The notes beneath the pieces are model-generated. The model was not told the origin of the DNA. It did not search any database and saw only the letters and a program-made list of their open reading frames with translations. A DNA stretch of 64,000 nt, taken from an uncultured Eubacteriales bacterium. Lineage in GTDB: Bacteria > Bacillota > Clostridia > Oscillospirales > Oscillospiraceae. The DNA lies in NCBI GenBank assembly GCA_900313925.1, contig OMTF01000017.1, forward strand, positions 1 through 64,000, written 5' to 3'. This document shows positions 17,395-26,499 of this stretch, in pieces. Numbering within the stretch: the stretch's first letter is position 1; the number at the start of each line of letters is the position of its first letter. The translations under genes and the position numbers were made by a program.

Positions 17395-18689
17395 GTGCTG
17401 CCGTCATCGGCTGCTTTGCCGGCATTGTTCTATGTATTGTCTTCTCCGGTTTCTTCTCCTCTTCCGAGATGGCATATTCGTCCTGCAACCGGGTACGCAT
17501 TGAAAATGCCAAAGAGGACGGGAATCGAAAAGCCGGCCGGGCTTTCAAAATTATTTCGCATTTCGACGATGCTCTTTCCACCATTCTCATCGGAAACAAT
17601 CTGGTGAATATCGCCTGCTCGTCGCTGGCAAGCGTTGCCGTCATTCTGCTCTTCGGCGAAGAATATACCTGGGCAGGAACCGTCGTCGTCACACTGGCCG
17701 TGATCGTATTCGGAGAAACCATTCCGAAGATTACCGCGAAGAAAAACGCCAACCGGCTTTGTCTTCGGTATTCCGGAACCATCCGGTTTCTCATGGTTCT
17801 CTTTCGTCCCGTAACCTGGCCAATTGTAAAATTGGTCGAGCTGCTGACCCGCGGTCTGAAGGGAGAAGAAAAAGAGGAACTGGATGATTTGGCAAGAGAC
17901 GAGCTGCATACCATTATTGAAACAGCGGAAGATGAAGAAGTTATTGATGAGGGGGAATCGGAGCTTGTAAGCGCCGCCATTGATTTTTCGGAAATCCCCG
18001 CCTCGGAAGCCATGACAGCGCGGGTGGATGTGCTGGCGCTGGATCTGGAGGATGATTGGGAAGAAATTCTGCATACGGTAGAGGAGTCCCCCTACACCCG
18101 CATCCCGGTTTATCAGGACAGCATAGACAATATCCAGGGCATTCTTTCCGTAAACCATTTCCTGAAAGCGCTCACGGAGCAGAATCCCGTGGACATTCGG
18201 AGTCTGCTTCTTCCTGCGGGCTATGTATATAAAACTATGAAGCTGCCGGCAGTTCTGACGCAGCTGCGAAACTCGCACCAGCATCTTGCCATTGTAACCG
18301 ATGAATTCGGCGGAACGCTGGGCGTGATCTCCATGGAAGATGTTCTGGAAAAAATCGTCGGGGATATTTGGGACGAAACCGATACGGTGGAGCCGGATAT
18401 TCTGGAACATGATGATGGAACGTATGAGTTGAGCGGCGATACGCCGATATCGGATTTTCTGGATCTCATGCATATCAGCCCGGAGGACTTCGACTTTGAG
18501 AGCCAGACCGTAGGCGGCTGGACCATTGAAGTTCTGGATCGCTTTCCTGTACTGGGCGACAGCTTTACCTATGAAAATCTGCTTGTCAAAGTTCTGAAAA
18601 CCGGAAATCGAAGGGTCGAGCGGGTCTGGATCCGCCCGCTGGAAAAAGAGCTCGAAGAAAAGCAGAAGAAAAAGGAAAAGGAATCCTGA
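17391..18689 (+). CDS. CNNM/CorC-like transporter-associated protein, second copy
   Basis: Paralogue of the preceding gene with the same order of domains and nearly the same length (432 residues). It has the DUF21 membrane domain, CBS pair (TRIPVYQDSIDNIQGIL and LAIVTDEFGGTLGVISMEDVLEKIVGDI) and CorC_HlyC domain. The C-terminus is a Lys/Glu-rich tail. Start and previous stop overlap as ATGA, so the two are probably made in equal amounts and may form a heterodimer (inference). A hairpin terminator follows. Confidence 0.88.
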   Translation: MSAAVIGCFAGIVLCIVFSGFFSSSEMAYSSCNRVRIENAKEDGNRKAGRAFKIISHFDDALSTILIGNNLVNIACSSLASVAVILLFGEEYTWAGTVVVTLAVIVFGETIPKITAKKNANRLCLRYSGTIRFLMVLFRPVTWPIVKLVELLTRGLKGEEKEELDDLARDELHTIIETAEDEEVIDEGESELVSAAIDFSEIPASEAMTARVDVLALDLEDDWEEILHTVEESPYTRIPVYQDSIDNIQGILSVNHFLKALTEQNPVDIRSLLLPAGYVYKTMKLPAVLTQLRNSHQHLAIVTDEFGGTLGVISMEDVLEKIVGDIWDETDTVEPDILEHDDGTYELSGDTPISDFLDLMHISPEDFDFESQTVGGWTIEVLDRFPVLGDSFTYENLLVKVLKTGNRRVERVWIRPLEKELEEKQKKKEKES

Positions 18690-18735
18690 AGCCGGGATTT
18701 CCCTCCTCGGAGAAATGCCGCCGCAGTTCCTTTCC

Positions 18736-18766
18736 GAAGAACGCAGAAAAGTTCTTCGCCTCTTTT
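18736..18766 (+). terminator. Terminator after the CNNM-like pair
   Basis: GAAGAAC (18736-18742) pairs with GTTCTTC (18751-18757), followed after a short gap by CTCTTTT. Confidence 0.55.
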
Positions 18767-18881
18767 CCACATGCTGAACTTGCGGAAAGCGGAAAGCCGA
18801 TCTTTTCTCGCAGAAAGGGTCCTTCCCCCGTAAATCGCGGGAGCAATTTCCCGAAGAGGACAGGCCGTCCGTCTTTTCGCC

Positions 18882-19694
18882 TTAGAGCAGAAATGCCTCC
18901 TGCGTCTGCTCTGTGTCGTGCGTCATCAAAACCGCTTCACAGTTCGGATCCTGTGCAAACGTGCGGAGTTTCTCCAGTGACTTTGCCGCCTCTTTCCGAT
19001 TCCATTCCACGCCCGGCAGCACCTGTTCTTCCCAGGACTGCCTGCCGTATCCGGCATCGCCGGCCAGAATCAGATAATGATCCTCCGATCCAACCCGGAT
19101 GGCTGTCATTCCCGCAGAATGGCCATGCATCGGAAATGCGATGACGCTGCCGTCTCCAAACACGTCCCACGGCGCATCCTCGAACGTCTCCACTTTTACA
19201 TTCTCCCAGAGCCTTCGAAGATATCTGGGATTCCGCGTATTGGCTGCCCGCCACTCTGCCGCGCTGCACATTACGCGCCCGGCATCCTTAACCTCTTCAA
19301 GGCCCCCTGCATGGTCAATATCCAGGTGCGTCAGCAGGCAGTATGCGAGATCGGACGCCCGAATACCGCGCGCACGCAGCTGATCGACGACGCCTTCCCC
19401 TTTCGGAAGGCTTCCGGGGGAGGCAAAGTAATTGAAGAATCCTTCATAAGTCCTGGCATTTCTGCGGATGGCATCGTCCCAGCCCGTATCAACGAGTATG
19501 AGACCTTTTGGGTGATCAATCAAATACGCCCGAACCGGCACGGAAATTTTATGCCTTTTCCCCCTGAAAAGCCCTGTAAAAGCAAGCGGGTTTCTGGATC
19601 GATCCGAAAAAGGGAGCGCTTCATCCACTTTCGTGCTCCCGCAGGGGAGAACCTGCACCTTTATTCTTGTCTTCTCCGCTGTATCTTTCTCCAC
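18882..19694 (-). CDS. MBL-fold hydrolase, N-acyl-homoserine-lactonase-like
   Basis: Metallo-beta-lactamase-fold protein of 270 residues similar to the AHL-lactonase group. The conserved blocks are LVDTGWD, the metal site THLDIDHAGG, HGHSAGM, LAGDAGYG and a late MTHD. The usual HxHxDH has Asp in place of the second His, which may change the metal site. The GTG start at 19694 has AAAGG about 9 bases upstream. No quorum-sensing gene is nearby, so the substrate is open. The protein may act on other lactones or esters. Confidence 0.8.
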   Translation of the reverse strand: MEKDTAEKTRIKVQVLPCGSTKVDEALPFSDRSRNPLAFTGLFRGKRHKISVPVRAYLIDHPKGLILVDTGWDDAIRRNARTYEGFFNYFASPGSLPKGEGVVDQLRARGIRASDLAYCLLTHLDIDHAGGLEEVKDAGRVMCSAAEWRAANTRNPRYLRRLWENVKVETFEDAPWDVFGDGSVIAFPMHGHSAGMTAIRVGSEDHYLILAGDAGYGRQSWEEQVLPGVEWNRKEAAKSLEKLRTFAQDPNCEAVLMTHDTEQTQEAFLL

Positions 19695-19790
19695 CGTTGC
19701 TGCCTTTCCCGTCCCTTTGCGATGGTTCCCGCGACGGAACGATTCCGTTCTGCCTGACAGGAAGAAGTCTTTCCCAGTCAGGACTCTGCT

Positions 19791-21686
19791 TCAGGAAATT
19801 TTCTTCATGGAATTATAATACGTAAAGTAAAGAATTCCAGGATTTTCCTCTTTGGCGCTCTGTGTATTTTCTTCCTGCTGTCGGGTAAGCTCCTCCGCAT
19901 CCTTTCCTGAAAAAAGATTTCGGAAAAATTCCACAATGCTTTCCCAAAGCGCCCTGATTCCGGAGGGGCGCTGGGTGCCCATCTTCTGCGTCTGTTTCCC
20001 GAAAGCGCTGTTCATGGTCTTCTTCAGCTCCTGAATTTCCTTTTTCAGATCGTCCAGTACCGCGCTGCAGTTTTTCGCCTCTGTCATGTCTCGGAGGCCG
20101 GACGCGCTGAGCACTTCCTCATAGCTGCAGTTATACATCGCACTGATCGCCAGATACGTGGAAACCGCTTCATCGTAATCCTCCTCGGACATTGCCCAGA
20201 GATCCAGTGCAGAAAAAGCCGAAGTCGCATAGCTGATGCAATATCCGGGAGCAGAGAAAATATGAGGAATTTCAATCCAGGTATCATCTCCGTCCGGATA
20301 GCTGCTTTCGTCGTATCCGTAGTCTTCGCAGATTTCCTTGTAAAGAAGGTTCTTTTCCTGAAGCGTCATGGTCCCGTTTTCCGCCACGCGCTGCTCGAAC
20401 TCATCGATCATGGTTCCGAAAATAATCCCATACAGCAGCTGGTCAAGAACATAAAGTTCCATGTATGCCGCACTCCCGTCGCTGTCTTCTATTTCGCTCC
20501 AGCAGGGAATAAACAGTGCCTCGAGGCCCTGAGACTGAATTTCCGCTACATCCATGATATCCAGGGACCAGAAAGCATGCGTCGGGTCATGGTAGTAGTT
20601 ATTAAAATGGCCGAATTCATGAACCAGCGTTTCCGTCGCTTCCCGTTCCGTCAGGCTCTGCCCGTCATAGATATAGGCAGATCCATAGGCCGGAAGACCC
20701 GTCGTGTAGCCGGCCTTCTCCCCGGAGGAATCACCGCCGTAGTAGTATAGATCATTGACTTTCAGGTAATCAAAAGCTTCTGTTAGAGCAGGGCTGATAT
20801 TCTGAATATAGGAATCGATATTTTCAATGATATCCTGACTCGTCGTATCCGCTTGCTCCTCTTCCGAATACTTGGAGGAGTAGGAATAAAGCAGGCTGGA
20901 AGTCTGCGCATACAGAGGCATCACTTCCTTTTTTGCGATGTCCCATAATTTCCGTGCCTCTTCCCGGCTGTAGTCCCGGTAGTAAATTTCTGAATACAGA
21001 TAATCAATGTAATTGTCATAGCCTGCATCCGCCGCATCCTGCTGGTAGAGCTGAAGCATCTCATCCAAATCCGCGTTGCAGGCCTCGTAATCGCCTTCCG
21101 ACAGATGCTGATCATACAGCGAATCCGAGATTTCCGTCTCCCGTAACGAGCGCTGCTTCTGCTCGTCCGTCGGCATTTCAAATCCCTCCAGTGCCTGGAC
21201 CTCCTCCGACGTCAGCATCTCCCGCAGCGTATCTCCGGAGGGGCCAGCGAGAGTTTCCTTGAGCGTCTGTGCTAGGGAGAGGTAGGCATCCAGCGAGTTG
21301 CTCTGGTATTCCGTCAGTTTCTTGGAAATTTCACTGTTGGAAACATCCATACTCTGCCGGATGCTATAAATCTGACAGGCGGTTTCAATGCCGTCGTACT
21401 GCCTCATCAGATTTTCATACAGCAGTCGAACCGAGGCGCTGTTTCCGCTCTGCGCATCCTGCCGGAAGCTTTCCAGCGTCTTGTTAAACGACTCCATGGA
21501 AAACAGGCTGTCCGGATCCATCTTGGAAAATTCTATCTGCGTATGCTCTTTTTCCGGATACGCGAATCCATCGCCGCTATCCGCCCGTATGGAGGGCGCA
21601 AGCAGGCAGATCGCCAGGCAAAAAGCCAGAAAGAAGCTTGTTCCCCTGCGCATTGTTACCCATGTTTTACCGTTTTTGCTATTCAT
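19791..21686 (-). CDS. Secreted M3-like metallopeptidase
   Basis: Predicted zinc peptidase of 631 residues. A signal peptide with a hydrophobic core near 17-31 is cleaved around residue 35. The zinc motif HEFGH is at 356-360, and E381 in the VAEIQSQ segment is the likely third ligand, as in thimet/oligopeptidase (M3) proteins. The C-terminal ~110 residues are a Lys/Glu-rich region with an amphipathic WESIVEFFRNLF segment. An AAAGGGG site precedes the ATG. It follows rluD by about 45 bases. Substrates are probably oligopeptides (inference). Confidence 0.82.
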   Translation of the reverse strand: MNSKNGKTWVTMRRGTSFFLAFCLAICLLAPSIRADSGDGFAYPEKEHTQIEFSKMDPDSLFSMESFNKTLESFRQDAQSGNSASVRLLYENLMRQYDGIETACQIYSIRQSMDVSNSEISKKLTEYQSNSLDAYLSLAQTLKETLAGPSGDTLREMLTSEEVQALEGFEMPTDEQKQRSLRETEISDSLYDQHLSEGDYEACNADLDEMLQLYQQDAADAGYDNYIDYLYSEIYYRDYSREEARKLWDIAKKEVMPLYAQTSSLLYSYSSKYSEEEQADTTSQDIIENIDSYIQNISPALTEAFDYLKVNDLYYYGGDSSGEKAGYTTGLPAYGSAYIYDGQSLTEREATETLVHEFGHFNNYYHDPTHAFWSLDIMDVAEIQSQGLEALFIPCWSEIEDSDGSAAYMELYVLDQLLYGIIFGTMIDEFEQRVAENGTMTLQEKNLLYKEICEDYGYDESSYPDGDDTWIEIPHIFSAPGYCISYATSAFSALDLWAMSEEDYDEAVSTYLAISAMYNCSYEEVLSASGLRDMTEAKNCSAVLDDLKKEIQELKKTMNSAFGKQTQKMGTQRPSGIRALWESIVEFFRNLFSGKDAEELTRQQEENTQSAKEENPGILYFTYYNSMKKIS

Positions 21687-21730
21687 AATTTCCCCTTTGC
21701 ATTTTCACTCCGAGCCGGTTCGGCAAGGCA

Positions 21731-22672
21731 CTATTCCTCCGGTTCCTTCGGTCCGAGCTTCTGGAGAATTTCTGTAAAATACTTCGGCAGCGGAGCCTGA
21801 AACTTCATTGTCTGCCCTGTGCGCGGGTGAATGAGCTGCAGCTCGGACGCGTGAAGGCACTGTCCGCACAGCCCCTTGTCCGGGCTGGGCGCACCATACA
21901 GCGCATCTCCCAGAAGCGGATGCCCGATGGAAGCCATATGGACTCGAATCTGATGCGTCCGTCCTGTTTCAAGCCGGCATCGGATATGTGTGTAGCGCTC
22001 GTACTGCGCCACGCGCCGCCAGTGCGTAACCGCCGGTTTCGAGTTCTTTTCCGTCACCGCCATCTTCTTCCGATCCATCCTGCTTCTGCCGATGGAACCG
22101 CGAATGGTTCCCTCCGCCGCGGAGAATCGTCCCCGTGCCACCGCGTCGTACACCCGAAACAGGCTGTGATCGCGCAATTGCTCGGAAAGGCCGAGATGCG
22201 TAAAGTCATTTTTCGCCGCAACAAGAAGTCCGGAGGTATCCTTATCGATCCGATGCACAATCCCCGGCCGCAGTTCGCCTCCGATCCCGGACAGACTGCT
22301 GCCGCAGTGGAAGAGAAGGGCGTTGACGACGGTGCCGTCCGGATGTCCCGGCGCGGGGTGCACAACCATTCCTCGCTCCTTATTGATTACAATAAGATCC
22401 GCATCCTCGTACACAACCGCAAGAGGGATATCCTGCGCCGTAATCTCCGTCGGCTCCGGCGGCGGCAGGAGGATGTCGAATACATCCCCGGCATGGCAGC
22501 GGTAATTCTTCCGTACCGCCTGCCCCTCCCGCGTGACCCGTCCGCTCTCCAGCAGCCGCTGTACCGCGTTTCGGGAAAATTCCGTCAAGACAGAGGCAAG
22601 GAGAGCGTCGACGCGATCGCCGCTCTCCTTTGCCATTATTTGTATTCTATTCTCCCGTGCTGTCGTATTCAT
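21731..22672 (-). CDS. rluD: RluA-family 23S rRNA pseudouridine synthase
   Basis: Converts specific rRNA uridines to pseudouridine. It has 313 residues: an N-terminal S4 RNA-binding domain (about 15-75) and the catalytic domain with HRIDKDTSG, whose Asp is the nucleophile. The later RLETGRTHQIRVH and HPLLGD blocks are also present. The start is supported by the expected first beta strand rather than by a strong ribosome site. The ileS-lspA-rluD order is common. RluD is the closest label, but the exact target uridines cannot be read from sequence. Confidence 0.92.
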   Translation of the reverse strand: MNTTARENRIQIMAKESGDRVDALLASVLTEFSRNAVQRLLESGRVTREGQAVRKNYRCHAGDVFDILLPPPEPTEITAQDIPLAVVYEDADLIVINKERGMVVHPAPGHPDGTVVNALLFHCGSSLSGIGGELRPGIVHRIDKDTSGLLVAAKNDFTHLGLSEQLRDHSLFRVYDAVARGRFSAAEGTIRGSIGRSRMDRKKMAVTEKNSKPAVTHWRRVAQYERYTHIRCRLETGRTHQIRVHMASIGHPLLGDALYGAPSPDKGLCGQCLHASELQLIHPRTGQTMKFQAPLPKYFTEILQKLGPKEPEE

Positions 22673-22678
22673 GAACGC

Positions 22679-23554
22679 CTATTTGAATTCTTTCAGGATC
22701 TCATCCAGGTCGAAATCCATATCCTCCGGATTTTCGTCTTTTTTCGCCGGTTCGGATGGCACGCTGAAATCCAGTTCCTTCGGAGCCGGGGCAGCCCTTC
22801 GGACGGACGGCCGGGCTGTAGATTCCAGCGTCTCCCTTGAAATTACGGGACCGCCGGTTGCGGAGTACCCGTCTTCTTCTCCCGTGCTGTCCGCTTCTTT
22901 CTGCAGTTCCGCCTGATAGGCTTTCCGGCGCTTTTCCGCCGCCTTCTGCCGACGAACTTCCGCCTTGGCGGCATTCCGGCGCACTCTCTCGCTTTCCTTT
23001 CTGCGGGCGCGGTCGTCTTTGCCCCGATTCAGCGGTTCGGGCTGATTTTCTATCTCATATTCGCCCTCATCCTCTGCCGCCGCAGCCGCCTGTCGGCGGG
23101 CTGCTTTCCGGTTTCCTCCGAAAATAAGGTAGAAGCAGAAGAGGATTCCGCATACGGTTATGAAAATGTCCGCAACGTTGAAGACCTGCATAAAGCTGAT
23201 CGCCGGGACCGAAATCATATCCACCACGTAGCCGTTGATAACCCGATCAATGGCATTGCCCAGCGCGCCGGCGAGGGTCAGAACAAGCGTCCAGCGGCCG
23301 AACTTTCCCTTAATCCAATTTAAGGCGAGCGCCAGAACCACGAAAACCAGCAGCGCCGCCGCGAGCCCTATAAAGAGCCAGCGGAAGCCGGAAAGCAGAT
23401 TGAATGCCGCTCCGTCATTATGGATATTGACGATCTCCAGAACTCCCGGAATCAGCGGGATGGAGCCCGTATTGAGGGTGATATTTGTCGAAACCCAGAG
23501 CTTCGTGTACTGATCCAGAATCAGAACCAGAATAACTACTATCGCATACAGCAT
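22679..23554 (-). CDS. lspA: Signal peptidase II with a long charged C-terminal tail
   Basis: Aspartic protease that cleaves prolipoprotein signals in the membrane. The catalytic aspartates are D103 in GNAIDR and D129 in FNVADIF, and the NDGAAF block is present. Four membrane helices end near residue 147. Normal LspA is about 160 residues; here a tail of about 145 residues follows, first Arg/Ala-rich and coiled, then Pro-rich, ending in an acidic DFDLDEILKEFK. The ATG at 23554 has GAGGAA just upstream. It lies 29 bases after ileS. Several lipoproteins in this window are expected substrates. Confidence 0.93.
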   Translation of the reverse strand: MLYAIVVILVLILDQYTKLWVSTNITLNTGSIPLIPGVLEIVNIHNDGAAFNLLSGFRWLFIGLAAALLVFVVLALALNWIKGKFGRWTLVLTLAGALGNAIDRVINGYVVDMISVPAISFMQVFNVADIFITVCGILFCFYLIFGGNRKAARRQAAAAAEDEGEYEIENQPEPLNRGKDDRARRKESERVRRNAAKAEVRRQKAAEKRRKAYQAELQKEADSTGEEDGYSATGGPVISRETLESTARPSVRRAAPAPKELDFSVPSEPAKKDENPEDMDFDLDEILKEFK

Positions 23555-23583
23555 ATAATTTCCTCGATATCGATGTTTTTCCG

Positions 23584-26385
23584 TTATTTCCGTTTCGCAA
23601 CAACGGCGGCACAGCGCGGGCACAGTCCCGTCTCCGGATCCGCCTGTTCCGTATATTTCCAGCAGCGCGGGCATTTCGTGCCCGGTGCCTGCGTAACGGC
23701 AATCCGGACTCCCGGAAATCCTTCCGCGTCGCCCACTGTGGCTTCCACAGACGGTTCCTCGTCCCCGACAAGGCATTTGGATACGATAAACATGTCCGCA
23801 AGATCCATGGTTTTAAGATCTTCCATGGATTTCTCTGCGTCCGCATTCGCGCAATGCAGCGTGACCGCAGCATCCAGCGATTTTCCGATGCCCTTTTCTC
23901 CGCGCGCTCTTTCCAGAACTCCATTGACGGAATTGCGAAGGGAAATCAGCCGATCCCATTTGGCCATGGCGTCCTGCGGCAGGGAATATTCCTCGAACGG
24001 TTTGTTGAATACGTTCAGCAGGACATTCCGCGCATCGTCCGAATCTCTGTGCGGCATCGCAAGCCAGATCTCATCGCAGGTGAAGCAGAGAATTGGGGCA
24101 AAAAGCTTTGTCATCGTATCCAAAATCAGGAACAATGCCGTCTGTGCAGACCGGCGGGCCTGCCCGTCTTTCTCTTCACAGTACAGTCTGTCCTTGATAA
24201 TGTCAAGATAAAACGAGCTCAGATCCACGACGCAGAATTCGTTGATCGCGTGGGAAACAATGAAGAACGCGTAGTCGTAATAGGCATCCGCGCACCGGCG
24301 CATCAGATCGTTCAGGCGCGTCAGCGCCCACCGGTCCAGCTCCAGCATATCCTCCGGCGCGACCAGGTTGTTCGGGTCAAAATCACTCAGATTCCCCAGG
24401 CAGTACCGGGCGGTGTTGCGGAATTTCAGGTAATTCTGGCTCAGCTGCTTAAGGATGTCTTCCGAGCAGCGCACATCCATATGGTAGTCGGCCGAGCCCG
24501 CCCACAGACGGACAATGTCGGCGCCGTACTTCTCGATGACTTCATCCGGCTCAATGCCGTTTCCAAGGCTTTTGTGCATGGCGCGGCCTTCGCCGTCCAC
24601 CGTCCATCCGTGCGTAACCACTTCCTTGTACGGCGCTCCGTGATGGAACGCGCCGACGGCGCACAGAAGAGAGGACTGGAAATATCCGCGGTACTGGTCC
24701 AGGCCTTCCAGATACATCGTAGCCGGCCAGAAATGCTGATCCTGCCACATCGAGGCGTAATGGGAAGAACCGGAGTCAAACCAGCCGTCGAGCGTGTCTT
24801 CCTCCTTGGTAAATGCTCTGCCGCCGCAGTGCGGACAGGTAAAGCCTTCCGGAAGGATTTCCGCCGCTTCCTTTTCAAACCAGGCGTTGGAGCCTTCCGC
24901 GCGGAAAAGTTCCGAAACGGCATCAATCGTTTCATCCGTCACAATCGGTTCCCCGCATTCCTTGCAGTAGAAGACCGGAATCGGAAGTCCCCAGCGGCGC
25001 TGCCGGGAGATGCACCAATCCTGCCGCTCGTTTACCATGCTCTTGATGCGGTCAAGACCCCATTCCGGAACCCAGCGCACTTTCTCGCATGCGTCGCAGG
25101 CTTCCTGCTTGAATGAATCAACGCTGCAGAACCACTGCGGAGTGGCACGGAAGATGACCTCCTGTTTGCAGCGCCAGCAGTGGGGATAGCTGTGGATGAT
25201 TTCCTCCGTTGCAAAGAGGGTGCCGTCCCTGCGCATATCTTCCAGAATCACCGGATTGGATTCGCCCGTTGTCATTCCTGCATATTTTCCGGCTTCCGTG
25301 GTGTGCCGCCCCTGATCATCTACCGGAACAATCAGGTCCACCTTGTATTCCTTGCAGGTCATAAAGTCTTCAAATCCGAAGCCGGGAGCCGTATGCACGC
25401 AGCCGGTGCCGGAATCCATCGTGACGTAGTCCGCCATCATCAGCATAGACGTTTTCGGAAGGAACGGATGATCCGCCAGCATATATTCAAAGAAGGATCC
25501 CGGATGGGTCTCTGCGATCTTATAGTTTTCGAAGCCGCCGATATGCATCACCTTATCTACCAGGGCTTCCGCCATGATATAGGTGTTTCCGTCCGACGCC
25601 TCTACCAGCGCATAGCTGTCGTCCGGGCTCAGGACGATGCCAACGTTTCCGGGCAGCGTCCAAATCGTCGTTGTCCAGATGACGAAGAACAGCTTTGATT
25701 TATCGTAGCCGGGAAGCTTTCCCTTATCGTCGTGCATCCTGAATTTGACGTAAACGGTCGTGCAGGGATCTTCCTTGTATTCAATCTCCGCCTCCGCCAG
25801 CGCGGTTTCGTCATGCGGACACCAGTAGACCGGCTTGAATCCTTTATAGATATAGCCGTTTTTATACATGTTTCCGAAGACTTTGACTTCCAGCGCTTCA
25901 AATTTCGGGTCCATGGTTTTATACGGATGCTCCCAGTCTCCGATGATGCCCAGTCTTTTGAAGCCATCCCGCTGTACGTCGATATAGTGCTCGGCAAAAT
26001 CATGACATGCGGACCGGAATTCCGCAACGCTCATTTTTTTACGGTCGAGCTTTTGCTTTTTTATAATCGCCGACTCAATCGGCATGCCGTGGTTGTCCCA
26101 GCCGGGAATATACGGTGCGTAATAGCCCTGCATCGCATAATAGCGGGTAATGAAATCCTTCAGAGATTTGTTCAGCGCATGCCCGATATGCAGTCCTCCG
26201 TTGGAGAACGGAGGTCCGTCGTGAAGACTGAAAAGGGGATGCCCTTCGTTCTTTTTCAGCATTTCCCCGTATAAATCCATGTCATACCAGCGCTTGAGCA
26301 TTTCCGGCTCGCGCTTGGGCAGGTTTGCCCGCATGGGAAATTCCGTTTTCGGCAGATTCAAAGTCTTGTTATAGTCGTTCGCCAT
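23584..26385 (-). CDS. ileS: Isoleucine--tRNA ligase
   Basis: Class I synthetase of 933 residues with the editing (CP1) domain. HIGH is at 66-69. The KMSKS region reads MHKSLGN, a variant seen in other Firmicutes. The C-terminal zinc finger has CPRCW and CPRCA pairs. The ATG at 26385 has GAGGG about 8 bases upstream. The gene is co-directional with divIVA and sepF, but an intrinsic terminator lies about 32 bases before its start. The gap is too short for a typical T-box. Confidence 0.97.
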   Translation of the reverse strand: MANDYNKTLNLPKTEFPMRANLPKREPEMLKRWYDMDLYGEMLKKNEGHPLFSLHDGPPFSNGGLHIGHALNKSLKDFITRYYAMQGYYAPYIPGWDNHGMPIESAIIKKQKLDRKKMSVAEFRSACHDFAEHYIDVQRDGFKRLGIIGDWEHPYKTMDPKFEALEVKVFGNMYKNGYIYKGFKPVYWCPHDETALAEAEIEYKEDPCTTVYVKFRMHDDKGKLPGYDKSKLFFVIWTTTIWTLPGNVGIVLSPDDSYALVEASDGNTYIMAEALVDKVMHIGGFENYKIAETHPGSFFEYMLADHPFLPKTSMLMMADYVTMDSGTGCVHTAPGFGFEDFMTCKEYKVDLIVPVDDQGRHTTEAGKYAGMTTGESNPVILEDMRRDGTLFATEEIIHSYPHCWRCKQEVIFRATPQWFCSVDSFKQEACDACEKVRWVPEWGLDRIKSMVNERQDWCISRQRRWGLPIPVFYCKECGEPIVTDETIDAVSELFRAEGSNAWFEKEAAEILPEGFTCPHCGGRAFTKEEDTLDGWFDSGSSHYASMWQDQHFWPATMYLEGLDQYRGYFQSSLLCAVGAFHHGAPYKEVVTHGWTVDGEGRAMHKSLGNGIEPDEVIEKYGADIVRLWAGSADYHMDVRCSEDILKQLSQNYLKFRNTARYCLGNLSDFDPNNLVAPEDMLELDRWALTRLNDLMRRCADAYYDYAFFIVSHAINEFCVVDLSSFYLDIIKDRLYCEEKDGQARRSAQTALFLILDTMTKLFAPILCFTCDEIWLAMPHRDSDDARNVLLNVFNKPFEEYSLPQDAMAKWDRLISLRNSVNGVLERARGEKGIGKSLDAAVTLHCANADAEKSMEDLKTMDLADMFIVSKCLVGDEEPSVEATVGDAEGFPGVRIAVTQAPGTKCPRCWKYTEQADPETGLCPRCAAVVAKRK

Positions 26386-26417
26386 TTTAATACCCTCAAT
26401 TCAGAAAATTCATTCAG

Positions 26418-26442
26418 AAAAAAAAGGCGCATATTATGCGCC
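26418..26442 (-). terminator. Intrinsic terminator between divIVA and ileS
   Basis: On the minus strand GGCGCAT pairs with ATGCGCC around a 3-base loop, followed by eight T (26425-26418). It ends only 32 bases before the ileS start. Confidence 0.8.
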
Positions 26443-26499
26443 CTTGTATTCGTGTTTTTGTGGCCTTTCGATCGCAGGCAGACAGGAGAAGCCGGTGCT

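Noticed and set aside
23584-26385. Defective ileS because KMSKS reads MHKSLGN
   Set aside because: This variant is known among Firmicutes enzymes, and the rest of the active site and the zinc finger are intact.
26386-26499. T-box riboswitch before ileS
   Set aside because: Only about 114 bases are available and the conserved antiterminator core was not found; only a terminator is supported.
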